This document shows positions 35,514 to 47,134 of a stretch of DNA of 64,000 nt, one piece after another. The stretch is from Voacanga thouarsii (lineage: Eukaryota; Streptophyta; Magnoliopsida; Gentianales; Apocynaceae). Numbering within the stretch: position 1 is the stretch's first letter; every line of letters starts with the position of its first letter. Location: the NCBI GenBank assembly GCA_026120185.1, contig JANUWF010002278.1, positions 93,501-157,500 of the forward strand. The letters run 5' to 3'. The notes under the pieces are model-generated. The model ran no database searches. It had not been told where the DNA came from and saw only the letters and a list, made by a program, of their open reading frames with translations. Both the position numbers and the translations under genes were made by a program.

Positions 35514-35945
35514 CATGTGTATATAATATGTATATACATATATATTTATATTCATATATACATATATATGTGTGTATATATGAATATATGAATATATTTT
35601 GGTCCCTAATTTTTTTAATATTTATAAAATATCCCCCAAAAATTTTACAAATTAGTCCATAAAGTTTTGAATATTTATAGTATAATGACAAAAAAGTTTT
35701 TAGATTGGTCACTAAATTTTTAAACATTTACAATATGTCTCCAAAACTTTTTTGCAATTATTCTATATGTGTGTATATATAAGTATATATGCATATATAT
35801 ATATATTATACATATATATATTTAAATATGTAATAAATAAATTAATTACCATTTAAATTTATCCAATTGTACATAGATGTCCAAATTTTTGCATATTATT
35901 GAATAATATGTATTGTTAGTAAATTTATATAATTGTTTATGTTTT

Positions 35946-36022
<77 letters not shown>

Positions 36023-36156
36023 TATATATATCTGTATATATATACACATATATATACTATATAAATATGTTTATTAATATATTTATATATGTGTGTGTAT
36101 ATATATGTATATTTCTGTCGAATGTATATGTGTGTATATATACATATATGTATGTA

Positions 36157-36188
<32 letters not shown>

Positions 36189-36190
36189 AG
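35225..36190. repeat. TA/TG microsatellite cluster in the CACTA element
   Basis: Alternating purine-pyrimidine runs: (GT)n at 35225-35255, 35438-35466, 35481-35511, 35983-36020 and about 36163-36188, mixed with (TA)n, for example 35951-35981. About 35595-35760 holds copies of the 55-bp repeat seen at 18740-19080. Long frames of His/Thr or Val/Cys in this region are artefacts. Confidence 0.88.
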
Positions 36191-36739
36191 TCTTTTTTTT
36201 TTTTCTAATTGATAAATATGGATAAAATTATTTAATAAAAGCGATGACATAATTTATTAATGATGATATAATTAACGGCATATAGACTTTTAAAATTGTA
36301 CAAATATACAAAATAACTTATTATATTAAATAATTTATTTTACTAGTATACTTAATATGATTATTATATTTTGTTATAATACTAATATTTTTTTTAAAAA
36401 AAATCAAACAGAACTTTACAAATAGTTTAAGTTAAAAAAAAAAAAAAAGGATTTGATGAAACATGAAGTTTGGCTCAACGGTTGAGAGCACGTATTGCAC
36501 TCCTACCAGACTAGGGTTCGAATCTCTCCTTACGAATCTCGCAAAATTGGAATGGTGCAATCAGGTGTGGTGGGTGCGTGTGGACCATGCAATAAGAAGT
36601 AGCATAGTGTGCAATCAAGTGTGGTGGGTTCACATAGACCATGTAAATAAGAAGCAGTACGGTACGATAGGCAATAGGTGTGGTGCGTGCATGGATTCTG
36701 AAAAAATTCCAAAATTTTTATTTTTTTCAATTCGTAATG
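36191..36739. other. AT-rich spacer with a SINE-like insert
   Basis: Up to 36450 this is AT-rich without a gene, ending in a poly(A) run (36434-36448). The tRNA-like segment and its repeated tail follow. Confidence 0.5.
36465..36700 (+). repeat. SINE-like segment with tRNA-type box A and box B
   Basis: TGGCTCAACGGTTGAGAGCA at 36471-36490 is a good box A/D-arm, and GGGTTCGAATCTC at 36514-36526 a good box B with the canonical loop TTCGAAT. The two are spaced as in a tRNA. The body after them has three diverged copies of about 55-60 bp (GCAATCAGGTGTGGTGGGTGC, 36556; 36611; 36671). No tail of poly(A) follows, so it may be truncated. It is a tRNA-derived repeat, not a tRNA gene. Confidence 0.55.
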
Positions 36740-37301
36740 ACCTTTGATGGCGAGGAAACTTTTTTCCCCTCTTTGGCATGGAAACTTTCCTCGCCAAGAG
36801 CTTTTTGGCAAGGAAAGAATTTCCTCGCAGCATAACTTTTGACTAAAAAACTTTCCTCACCAATGACAAAAAATTGTGTCACAATTGATGGTTATTTGTG
36901 ACAAAGTTTTCCTCCAAAAAATTTATAAAAATATTTTTACGAATTTGTGAAATAAAATTGGCCTTTTAGTGACGAATCTTTTGCAACAAATTTTTTTGTT
37001 GCAAAAACATAATCATAGCGACAAAATGACAGTTTTGGTGACAAAAATTGTTGGTTTTTGTGACAAAATTTTTCCTAGCTAAAATTTGGAACTTTAGTGA
37101 GGAAATAATTTTCCTTGCTAAAAGGCTCACATTGGCGACAAAACACAATGTTTTGTCTCCAAAATGCTTTGGTGATGACGCTTCAATGACAAATGGGAGA
37201 CAAATTTTTTTCCTCACGGAAGGGCTTCAGCAAGGAAAAATAGACTTTTAGCTAGGAAAATATTTTGTCACCGCTATTTTTTTTTTTTTTTTTGTTAAGT
37301 G
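36740..37301 (+). repeat. CACTA right subterminal repeats and degenerate terminus
   Basis: Words GGCGAGGAAAC, TTTCCTCGCCAA, GCGACAAAA, TTTCCTTGCTAAAAGG and GACAAAATTTTTCCTAGC alternate in both orientations, mirroring 18372-18735. The end TTTTTTGTTAAGTG is the inverted partner of CACTACAAGAAAA with an indel. Confidence 0.7.
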
Positions 37302-38090
37302 TGAAAATGTTATATTTTATATCCCTTTTTTCTTGCCTTTTGTAAAATATTTTTTGTGAAATTGGATAGTTTCTACTAATTTTGTTTGTTTATGTGTTTC
37401 TAGGTCTTCTTGGTGAAAATGAGTGAAACAATGGCTAAAATGATGATTTTGTAAACAAGATGATAGCCAAACAATGTAGAATATCATAAAATGTGATTTT
37501 GAGCTATTTTGGAGGTACTTAAGTGCACGTGCATGGGATGATACACGACAATGCATCAAACCATGCTGAACAAAATACAAAATAGAGTTCTACGAGGTAT
37601 GCACTGCTTATGGCATAGTCATGCCACAAACTGTGCCACACAAAGCAAAATTATTAAGTCTAAGAAGTTATGCACGGCTTACATCACGATTATATAATAA
37701 GTCATGCTAGTTATAGGTTATTAATTCCTTCAAAATGCACGACCAAGAACACACCGGTGTTGGTACCTGTGCCATTTTCCAAAAATATTAGGAAAGTAAT
37801 TTTGAGTCGTGGCAAATCCTAAATCAACCCTAGGTCGGTTTGCAAGAGATAAAAAACGACCCTAGGGTGACAGCTCTTGAGGATATCATATAAGACAACA
37901 TTATTTTACATCTTTCGTTCATCTTATTGGAGAGGAGGAATCAAAGAAAGGCTTCAAGGGAGAAAGAAATTTGAAGGCAAGAATAACTCGAGATTGTAGG
38001 CATTTTATCTTTAAATTTTCTCTTGTTTCTTTCTTATTTCTAATTGTATTATGTTTTTATGTTTTTATGTTTAAGATAATTAGATTCCAT
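37302..38090. other. remnant of a gypsy-type LTR, left part
   Basis: No gene. The sequence has LTR-like composition (GCACGTGCATGG, GTGCCACACAAAGC words, then GGAGAGGAGGAATCAAAGAAAGG near 37929), like the other TGATAGG-type LTRs of the window, but I could not set its ends. It continues after 39626. Confidence 0.4.
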
Positions 38091-39626
38091 TATTAGGATT
38101 CGTGGACTCCTAAATGCAAAAAAAAAAAAAAAAAAAAAATCCATGAATCCCTTCCAAAGACCCAAACTAAACAATTAAGGTCGATTAAGGGGTTACAGAA
38201 TTACCTCTGTATCGTCGTAAGCAAGACTTTTGCTTTCAGATTTTCAAGCATACGTGCATTTCAAACAATTACCAGATGCTACAATGTACAAACATCCTCT
38301 ATCGGATACATACAGCAAAACCAGCTTGTTACTCGGAAGTACTAGCGCCTAGGGTTTAGAGAGGCTAAATCTTTCTGGTTATAGAGACATGAAAATTTTA
38401 TGAGAAGCCTTCAACAAGAAGACGACTAGGGTTTTGTTTTCAAACCACACGAACTTGTTAGAGTCCAACTCTCATAATATCCTCTCATATCTTATTTTAT
38501 GTTAAAATTAAATTAAAAAGGATATAATAAGATTTTGCCATTATCTCGGTAATTTAACTAATTAATTTATTTTGTGAGATTCTTATAATCTGGACATCCT
38601 CCAGATATATCGAATGTAGACATATTTCTAGATTCATTGTATCTGGTCATTTTTCTAGGTTTGATTAACCTAGGCACATTTTCAGATATATTTAACCTGG
38701 TTACTAGAAAAATAACCTAACGTGTTTCTTTAATGTGTGACCCTATAGGTTCATTTAACACTGGCAGTGTGTCCAAATCACATTTAAATGGCTTACAAGT
38801 TATAAGTAGTTTTGCTAGAAACATTATAACTATCTAGGTTAAATGAAGATCAGTGATTTCTTTGAATCAAACCGTAACTTTATATTTAGTCATTTTGTCA
38901 CATGATATCCAGATTAAGCATAAGGCACAGAGTATGTCATTTTTATTAAACTTAATCAACTATTTCTTGATCTCATAGTACATTGTTCAAATAAATTATA
39001 TCAATATCTCAAATTGATACATTTGAGCACGAGCCATACATTTTTAACAATCTAACTTATCAAGGGGCCCATGGACATCTCTCCCAAGAATGAGAGGGAC
39101 AAATTCCTTCACTATCAATCATATTCTTCTCCTGATTTATTCTATATCCAACAGTAGTCTAATTTATTATCTGGTTAAAGGCAACTTTAGATAACGTCAA
39201 GATATAGAATTTATCTAGTAGGAAACTATGTTGAATTCAGGTTGAAGAACTTCTAATATCATTGTGGCTAGGAATTACTTAGAATATGTCCTATGAAGTA
39301 CTGTCACAGTGGGTCATGTCTAATATAATGTTCTTTAACATTTATTTGTGTTTTGACTTGATATTACATATATCCATGACCAGTAAAACATAGCCATCAA
39401 GTCACAAATAAACTAATCTTAATTTATTATTGTTTCACTAATAATAATCGATCAAGGACAATTTAAGAATAGTCATTGAATTTTTTATAGGGTTTTACTA
39501 TCAAGTCACGTACTTGATGAGCACAAAACTAAATACACTATTCATAGAAAGAAATGCCTCATATTATTATATAATACATAACGACAATAGTATAAGTACA
39601 AATTGTTTTAGGGTATATTCCTAACA
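38091..39626 (-). mobile_element. copia-type solo LTR (near-perfect TSD TCTAT/TCCAT)
   Basis: The minus strand starts TGTTAGGAATATACCC at 39626, a usual copia LTR start. The other end is the mutated inverted repeat TATTAGGA on the plus strand at 38091. Flanks are TCCAT (38086-38090) and TCTAT (39627-39631), a 5-bp TSD with one change. There is no primer site or coding DNA. A 24-base poly(A)/(T) run is at about 38119-38141. Confidence 0.65.
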
Positions 39627-40045
39627 TCTATCTTGTTCTTAGCTCTTGTTTTGATTATTAGATTTTAAGACTTTGAGATTGTTAATTAAAGATTCTATCT
39701 TTGATCTTGTTAAGATTATCTCGAGTATTTATGCAATTCCAGGTTCTTTTCTATCAATTATGTTAGTCTTTTTATGTGTGGGCCCATATATAATTGAGAA
39801 GGCATGATTGAATAGCTAAGATAAATATTCTATGATTAGTTAAAGATAATTAAACTTGGATTTATTTTCTTTGAAGTAGCATCTATTAATCTTAATTCAG
39901 TTGCGGCTAATATCTTATTTAGGTTGACATGGAATGGTGTAATTTATGTTATGCATGATTGCAAGTAATGGTTATGTATGAGTTGATATTAGAGATACCT
40001 TTATGTGTTTATCAATTTAGTTTTTATCCAAAGACATGATTGATC
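39627..40045. other. remnant of a gypsy-type LTR, right part
   Basis: AT-rich DNA continuing 37302-38090 across the solo LTR; no gene or clear boundary is seen. Confidence 0.35.
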
Positions 40046-41143
40046 TAATAGGTGTTGAGAAATTAGTTAATTAAGTTGTCTTAGATTAATAAATAAAATA
40101 GGGATTAGCTTTAGGCACTAGGATAGTGTTAATCTAATTTCGTAAAGATAGGGATTCATAGTGTTGAGAATTAGTTCTAAAACTAATTATTCATGATAAT
40201 TGCATCAATGATATGTTGGACTAATTTTTAAGTATTTCGAGAGGTTTAGATAAAAAGACATAGTAGATTTGAGAGTTGAAAAAAAGGAATAAGAGAGAGC
40301 TCATTCAAACAAAAGTCAAGAAAAGAATTAAATACAAGTGATTGAGTGATCATTTTTTGAATGGATATATGTAAGAGAGTATTTGTGAGGAAATTTTCCT
40401 TTTTCTAATCAAATTTTGCATGTAAGAACTCTTAAAAATCCTGAAACAGTAGCACAAGAAGAACCATTTGATACTAGAAAAGCTTTTGTTTTCCTACAAG
40501 AGGCGATGAGATCTATGTAAGATGATATTGGTATAATAAAGAGACACTAACGAGCTTGCAAGTTAACCAAGCTAATCCTCAATAGTATTTAGTTTAATAG
40601 GTGTTGAGCAATTAGTTAATTAAGTTGTCTTAGATTAATAAATAAAATAGGGATTAGCTTTAGGTGCTAGGATAGTGTTAATCTAATTTGCTAAAGATAG
40701 GGACTCATAGTGTTGAGAATTAGTTCTAAAACTAATTATTCATGATAATTGCATCTATGATATGTTGCACTAATTTTTAAGTATTTCGAGAGGTTTAGAT
40801 AAAAAGATATAGTAGATTTGAGAGTTGAAAAAAAGGAAGAAGAGAGAGCTCATTCAAACAAAAGTCAAGAAAAGAATTAAATACAAGTGGTTGAGTGATC
40901 ATTTTTTGAATGGATATATGTAAGAGAGTATTTGTGAGGAAATTTTACTTTTTCTAATCAAATTTTGCATGTAAGAACTCTTAAAAATCTTGAAATAGTG
41001 GCATAAGAAGAACCATTTGATACTAGAAAAGCTTTTGTTTTCCTACAAGAGGCGATGAGATCTATGTAAGATGATATTGGTATAATAAAGAGACACTAAC
41101 GAGCTTGCAAGTTAACCAAGCTAATCCTCAATAGTAGCCCACA
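40046..41143 (+). repeat. 549-bp direct tandem duplication
   Basis: 40046-40594 is repeated at 40595-41143 with few differences (for example GTTGAGAAATTAG versus GTTGAGCAATTAG; TAGCACAAG versus TGGCATAAG). It covers leader-like DNA and a gag-N-terminus-like stretch (reads LQEAMRSM, DDIGIIKRH) at the end of each copy. Confidence 0.9.
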
Positions 41144-42361
41144 GAAGGGGCTAAGTTCAATAAGAAATTCCAAGCCATAGGTTGAGGGATAAGTCAAATG
41201 CTACTCCTCCAACATATATAAATCAAGCAGAATGGTGGGATAGGCACTTATTTAGACTATAATGAACTCTACCAAAGACTATGATTTCTTAAACAAGGAA
41301 ATAAGAGTTTAGAAATTTTCATAAAGAGGTGAAGGTGGTCAAGATGAAAGCAAATATAGTTGAGGATCAAATAGCTACCAAGGTAGAATTTTAACTAGTT
41401 TGAATAAGGATACAACCAACATTGTGGATCTTTATTCTTAGACTATGGAAGAGATGGTACATATGGCAATGAAGGTTAAGAGGCAACTCGAAAGAAGGGT
41501 ATATTTTAACGAAGCCTCATTCGCCAATCTTATACCTAACCAACCCCCAAATCTAAAAGAGGAACCACCAAAGCCATCAACAAAAGAGATTAGCAAACCT
41601 AAAGAAAAGTGGGGGGGAAAAAGCAACAGAGAGGCCCCAATGAAATAGGGATATCAAGTGTTTCAAATGTCTCTAATATGGGCGCATTTTATATAAGTTT
41701 CCAACCAAGAAATTAATATATAAAAATAGATGAGGTGAAATATCTTTCAGAGAAGAGGATTGTGATGTAAAATAAACTAAAATATGACGAAGATGAGAGT
41801 GATGATGGAGTTGTGGTTGGCACAATTTGTCCATTAGTTAGTGTTGTAAGAAAGGTTTTGGGGGCTTGTATGATTGAGAAGGAGAAGAATATGCAAAAGG
41901 AGAATACATTTTACATTTGATATCTCATTAAAAAAAAAAAAGCTTTGCAGTGTGATCATAGATGGAGGGAGTGGCATAAATATGGTAAGTACTTCATTAG
42001 TAGAAGACTTAGGCATGGAACCCATGAAACATCCAAGACCTTACAAGTTACAATGGTTAAATAATAGTGGGGAGGTGAATATTAACAAGCAACACATGTT
42101 GGAATTTAACGTGGGGTATTACAAAGATGAGGTAACTTGTGATATATTTCCAGTTCAAGTGAGACATTTGTTATTGGAGAGACCATGGCAATATGATAAT
42201 ACTTATTCTTTGATCAAAGTGGGCAAGAAATTTACTCTACTTCTACTACCTCTAAGTGAGGTGAACAAAGATAAAAATAGCATAGGAAAGAGAGCTAAGA
42301 TAAAAACAAAAACAAAAGAGTAAAGAAAAAAAGAGTGACAAATAAGAGAGTGCAAAAGAAA
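41144..42361 (+). pseudogene. gypsy gag C-terminal part and protease, broken
   Basis: The gag part reads, with stops and shifts, KANIVEDQIAT... and MEEMVHMAMKVKRQLERR (41445 onward), the usual end of the plant gypsy gag core. A decayed knuckle (IKCFKCL...YGR) lies near 41655. The protease reads from 41874: SVIIDGGSGINMVSTSLVE (active-site region), HPRPYKLQWLNNSGEV, and the second strand CDIFPVQVRHLLLERPWQYD. After about 42323 a lysine-rich linker follows and pol stops there; the usual RT never starts. Protease would process the polyprotein. The frame is open for 149 codons in protease but gag is ruined. Confidence 0.8.
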
Positions 42362-43640
42362 TGAAAAACCTTAGGGGGGTGAATAAGGTTTTTGACAAAT
42401 TTATAAAACTTTTGAATGAAATCTGTTTTGAGAGAAATAAATATTCTTCAAATTTTTTACCAACAACACTTGCAATAGCTAGAGCTTTTCAGAATGGCCT
42501 TGAGAAATATCTAGAATTAGAATAAGGTAAGATGCACAAAGCAATTAATGCTAGATTAAAAGTGGGTTGGTGAGAGCTTTTAAAGATTTCTTTAAGGAAC
42601 TAAGAAGATTGGAGTTAGGATGATTTGCAGTTGTTTTGAAAATAAGTGCAGAGAGATATAACACGGGATTTATAGTGGTTCGATCTGCCAAGATCTACAT
42701 CAACTACCTTAAGCTCACTCTTAAGGATTTTCAACCATATTTCGTTCACCCATCACAATGGTATCAATCTGTACCAAATACAAGAGAGGATCACCACATT
42801 TAGTTTTCCGAAACCTTTCAATCAACCAATAAATCAAGGTTCATCTCAAATGGATTTTATACCACAACCTCGAGACACCAAGATGATTGAAGATAAATAA
42901 AACAAAAGTGGCTCACTTCTTTGAGTAGTTATACACGAAGAATAAGCTCAAAACACTTTTACCCTTTAGACACAATTTGATTTTACCTTTGAAGAACTTT
43001 GATAAAGGAGATTTTTATTTTCTATAGATCAAGAGTGTTTCTTAGAAGGATAAGACAAAAATCTACTTTCAAATCGAGTTTTGAAGCCTTTTATAGGGAC
43101 ATAAAGTAGAGCTCCAACGGCTATAAAACAGCTATTTTTCGCTGTCAGATTTGCCAGAGTTTTGGACTCAAGTTTTGGACGTGGGTGCATCCAAAAGGTA
43201 AGTCCAATTTGGCACTTTTTCAGGTAGAATCGATTTGATACTATTCATAGAGTTTTGGACGTAGCTTCTGGATGCAGGGTCACCCAAAATACTCAATCCA
43301 AAATTCTGAGGATTTTAAAACTTTGAAATCTTTTATTTTAGTACTTCAAGATGGAATTAAACTAAGTCAAAAGGTAAAGAAGACATAGAAACTTTCACAA
43401 AGAGATACCTTAATAAGGATTCCTAGTCTAAGGTTCTTCCATAACAGATTCTTTGTATGCAATCTCTCAAGCTTGATCTTCTTGATTTCCTATTCTCGGA
43501 TTTTGTTGCTTAGCAATCCTATTTGCAAGCCTTGGAGGAACTGAAATCAAACATGTTCTATAACATGTAGATCACATAAGTTAGTCCTCATCAATATTTG
43601 TCACAAGTCAAAACATAGGAGACTGCCCTTAGGGCTAACA
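42362..43640 (-). repeat. 3' LTR of the SIRE-type element
   Basis: It aligns over its full length with 51987-53266. Both contain a hairpin-like word around TTTTGGACGTGGGTGCATCC and the AAACACTCTTGATCTATAG region. Confidence 0.93.
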
Positions 43641-43655
43641 ATCTCTCCCTTTTTG
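43641..43655 (-). other. polypurine tract of the SIRE-type element
   Basis: The minus strand reads CAAAAAGGGAGAGAT directly before the LTR start TGTTAGCCC. Confidence 0.85.
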
Positions 43656-45122
43656 AATGATGACTAATTTGATGAGATTGTTATATAAAGAATAATGATG
43701 TGTACAGTAAGGACATGTTTAGACCAAGAGAAATAAGAATATTTTTCATTGAAGTGTAATATCTATTTATAGGACTCAAAAAGTTTTTATGAGATTATGA
43801 TTAAAGAAAATCAAAGAATATACTCACAAACATAGGTCAATGAGCTTATGGCCCAACCTACCTCCTTATCCTCCTTCTTTCCACCACACGACTATTCCTT
43901 AAAAAAATAGCAGTAATAAAATTTGTATAAACATGTACAAAAGGAGGTATAGTAGATAAATCATAAGAAGAGATGCTCCCCCTTAATATGTGCATATATA
44001 AATATCCGTAAAGTATGAGATTGAAAAGTACATTTCGAGAGAAAACTGGAGTCAACCTTTGGACGTCCAAAATGTGCATCCAAAATAGGGTGAAGGAGAG
44101 TATGAAACTTTTTGGACTTCAGGTTTTTGGATGTCCAAACCATGTGTCCAAAATAAGGTAACGTTTAGACAGAAACTAACTCCTTTAAAACACTCATTCT
44201 TGGATTGGACTTTTGGATTAAGAGAATGTGTGTCCAAAACTCCCCTTGTCAAAGTGCAGGAGACAATGGGTTTTCAGAATTTTTTATCTATCCTAGTTTT
44301 CTCAAAGAATTTTAGTCTTTAAGGAAAGTTTTATGCAAAAAGAAATATCTGAAAAGCTATCTTTATTATCTAAGATTTTTAATAATGAACATATTGCAGA
44401 ATCATATCATAATAACTTTCAAAAACCATATTTTCCAACAACTCCAGTCTAAATTATACCTTTATACCTGAAGAGAACACCTTTGTCGGAAAGTAAGATA
44501 TCAAACTAGTTTCTTTTTGAACATCAGCAAACTGTGGTCATAGATCATAAACCAATAAAATTTTCACAGCATGTAGTTTAATCAAATCCAAATCCTAACA
44601 TGAATTTCATAGAGAGAATCACAGGATCTTAACGTCATTCAGAATCAACATATGAATCTATTTCAATGTAGAAAATTAATTCAGAGCACAAAAAATAGCA
44701 CAGCCACAAGTTTATTCAACAGTTAATCATTAGTGCAGAGTTAACAATATAGCCACAGAGAGCATAGTGTAGTGTTCAATTAGATTGCCGCCATTTTTCA
44801 TAGTATGTGCATGCCACATTAATATAATCAGCACAATAGTCACACAACTAATACAATTAGCACAGTTATCACACATACCACAGTAATATAATCAGCACAA
44901 TAATCACAATCCAGCTAGCTACCATTTTTCTCCCCATTTTGTCATCAATCAAAATGGAGAGTAAGAAGTAAATATGTGAAGCATTCATAAGTTGAGCAGA
45001 GATAGTAGTTAAAAGATAGAAAATAAATTGTTCAGATGTTGGAGCAAAAAATAAAATTGTTCAAGGAAGCAGTAAGAATTGGTTTTGGTAGAGGAGGGTT
45101 GGAGTTTAGTTTACTGATTCGG
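43656..45122 (-). other. noncoding 3' region of the SIRE-type element
   Basis: No gene. It holds several TTTGGAC/GTCCAAA words (44050-44240) shared with the LTRs, and a diverged repeat TAATATAATCAGCACAATAR (44819-44910). Confidence 0.6.
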
Positions 45123-46690
45123 TCACTTAGGAGATGTGAACTGTCTCAAGCTTGGACCAGCACCTTTTCTGGAGTGTTGTCTAGCAATCCTACTTGATTT
45201 CCTTTTGACTACCACATGTTTTTGTCTCTTCCCAGATGAGACACGAGGTTCAGAGAAAGCAAGGGGTGCTAAATCTTCCTTATGTGAGGATTCTTCTTTG
45301 CCTTGTACAGGGACTGTCACTTCCTCAGTAGTTCACTCTTTTATAGTTTCTTCTTCAACCTCTGGAATTGTTTTCTCTGCAGTTGCCTTTGCTGGAGATA
45401 GTGTTGATGGAGCGAACATCGATTCATTCATTCTCGCCTTTTCCTCCACAACAGTCAGTCTGTTTCTAAGAGTTTGGATCTCTAAAATAAGGCCATCTAA
45501 TTTAATAGCCAGAGAATTGATGGCATCCAAAATCCTTTCAGTTAATCCTTTATCCTGAGCTTGCTGTTTTCCTTGGGTAGAGGATTCTTCTTGAAGTTCT
45601 ACCTCAATTTTTTTTATTTTTATTTTTTTGCTCCAATAGAAGGGGCATTCTTGCCTTCATCTTTTACTTTCAATACTTTTTCCCTTTCATCACCAGTTGC
45701 ATCACAAAACAATTTCCATTCATCTTCCAATCATACATATCCCATGCGCTTAAAAGATTTAAAGCTGTATACATTCATTTTTTAGGGCGCAGAGAGGACT
45801 AAATTTAGATGAACATCAACATGCCTAAACACTTTCATCAGTAAATTTTCATAAGGCAGTGCCTTGCTAGATGTGTTTCTGGTTTGTATCATTAACTTGG
45901 CAGCCAAAAACCTAAAACTTATTTGCCTGCCTTCAGCCAGCGCTATCATAATCACTATTTGCATTATGTTAATGGAGATTTTGTGACCGAAGCTTGGGAC
46001 CACCATGGTTGAGACCATGTGGTGTAGGATCCTACCCTCTTTATTCAGCCACTTTGTGTTTCTGTCACTAGAGTTCTTGAAACTCCTTCCACCAGTGAAC
46101 ATTTCTTCAAACTTCTTTAAATTGAACATATTAGTTCCTTCTGAAAATTTATTCAGTTCAAAGTACTGAATTCCTCCATCTCTAACTTCACACACTCAGT
46201 TTAACAGACAGTGGTCAAACTCAATATTTTTACCCCTGACTCTATAGGTGTACCACCTAATTATAAACCTACCTCCAGTTTCCTCTAGTCGCCATTTTCT
46301 TTGGTTAGCATAGAATTCCCAAATAAGCGAGGTAAATAGTTTTTCATCAACGGATAGCAAACTTCCCCAACCAACAGATTCAAACATATTTAATACATTT
46401 GAAAAATTCAGGAAAGATGATGGATTTACTCAATAGCCAACAATCATAGTTCGATTTCTCGAAACCCATTCACTATAATCTGATTCACTTTTCAAATCTA
46501 AAATGTGAAGTACCTGGGTTTTAGAACTTTCTTGTTCTGGAGATGATTTAGAGGAGTCATAATGGGAAGCTGAGAATTTTGGAGCGATCTCTTTTCTTTT
46601 GTGTTGTTGCCGATGACTTCTTCTTCATCTTCGGAGATATTTTTCAGACCTTCTTTGGTTTTGGTTTGTTCAATTTTGTTTTTTCCATTG
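45123..46690 (-). pseudogene. SIRE env-like ORF, broken
   Basis: This ORF lies downstream of RNase H, where SIRE elements carry an envelope-like gene of unproved role. The N-terminal part is charged (ISEDEEEVIGNNTKEKR); the central core reads GWGSLLSVDE and SLIWEFYANQRKW, then FSEGTNMFNLKKFEEMF and a region with GHKISINIMQIVIMIALAEG. The C-terminal part has a coiled-coil-like LDGLILEIQTLRNRLTVVEE and a basic tail (KRKSSRIARQHSRKG). At least four frame breaks or stops separate these parts (near 46498, 46195, 45782 and 45330). No signal peptide or clear membrane segment was seen. The FYAN core is homologous by eye to the accessory ORF at 25440-26629. Confidence 0.72.
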
Positions 46691-47134
46691 TAGTCAAAGG
46701 ATGAGAGTTTGAACTTGCGGTTTTTTAGAAAAAAACTCAGAGGATTTTGAGAAAGAGAGGATGAAAAATAGTCAGTTTCAAAATTCGGGAAAGAGAGAAG
46801 AGAGAAAGTCCTTTGTGAGTTCCTAGGAAGTAGTGATAGAAAATACACTCAAGTACATTGAAAAAGCCATTTTCATCAAAGATTTCAAAAGATATCTTGA
46901 GAAAAGTGCTAATATTTTGAAATTCAAAAGTGAAATTCTGGAAGCAGTTATTTTAAAAGAAAATGCGAAGCATCAGAGATAATTCCCTTTTGGATTCAAG
47001 CTTGATTCGAAAGGTACATCCAAAAAGGAACTTCTTCAAGAGAGAGTTTTGGACTTATTTTCTGAAATGCTGCGTCCAAAAGCTGTGTCTTCAGTAGCTT
47101 TGCAAAACAAAAAAATCTTGCGGAAACATGTAAG

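Larger units (their letters stand above)
18359..37301 (+). mobile_element. non-autonomous CACTA (En/Spm-type) element, interrupted by nested retrotransposons
   Basis: The left end is CACTACAAGAAAA (18359-18371), the standard plant CACTA terminus. The right end is a degenerate TTTTTTGTTAAGTG (37288-37301). Both ends carry dense subterminal repeats of GCGACAAAA, TTCCTNGCTAAA and GTCGCTA words in inverted orientation, as in CACTA elements. Removing the 12.8-kb insertion at 20282-33101 leaves about 6.1 kb. I see no transposase (TNPD/TNPA) coding; the core is tandem repeats and microsatellites. The flanking trinucleotides (TTG, TGA) do not match, so the right border or the TSD has decayed. Confidence 0.72.

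Noticed and set aside
35257..35727. Long frames on both strands (His/Thr/Ile/Tyr-rich, and Val/Cys-rich)
   Set aside because: They translate TA/TG microsatellites; open in several frames at once and of no coding character.
45136..45558. 140-residue plus-strand frame
   Set aside because: Antisense of the env-like ORF C-terminus; no recognisable domain.
45123..46690. A true viral envelope gene
   Set aside because: Position fits the SIRE env-like ORF, but no signal peptide, fusion peptide or clear membrane anchor was seen, and the core resembles a plant transposon domain.
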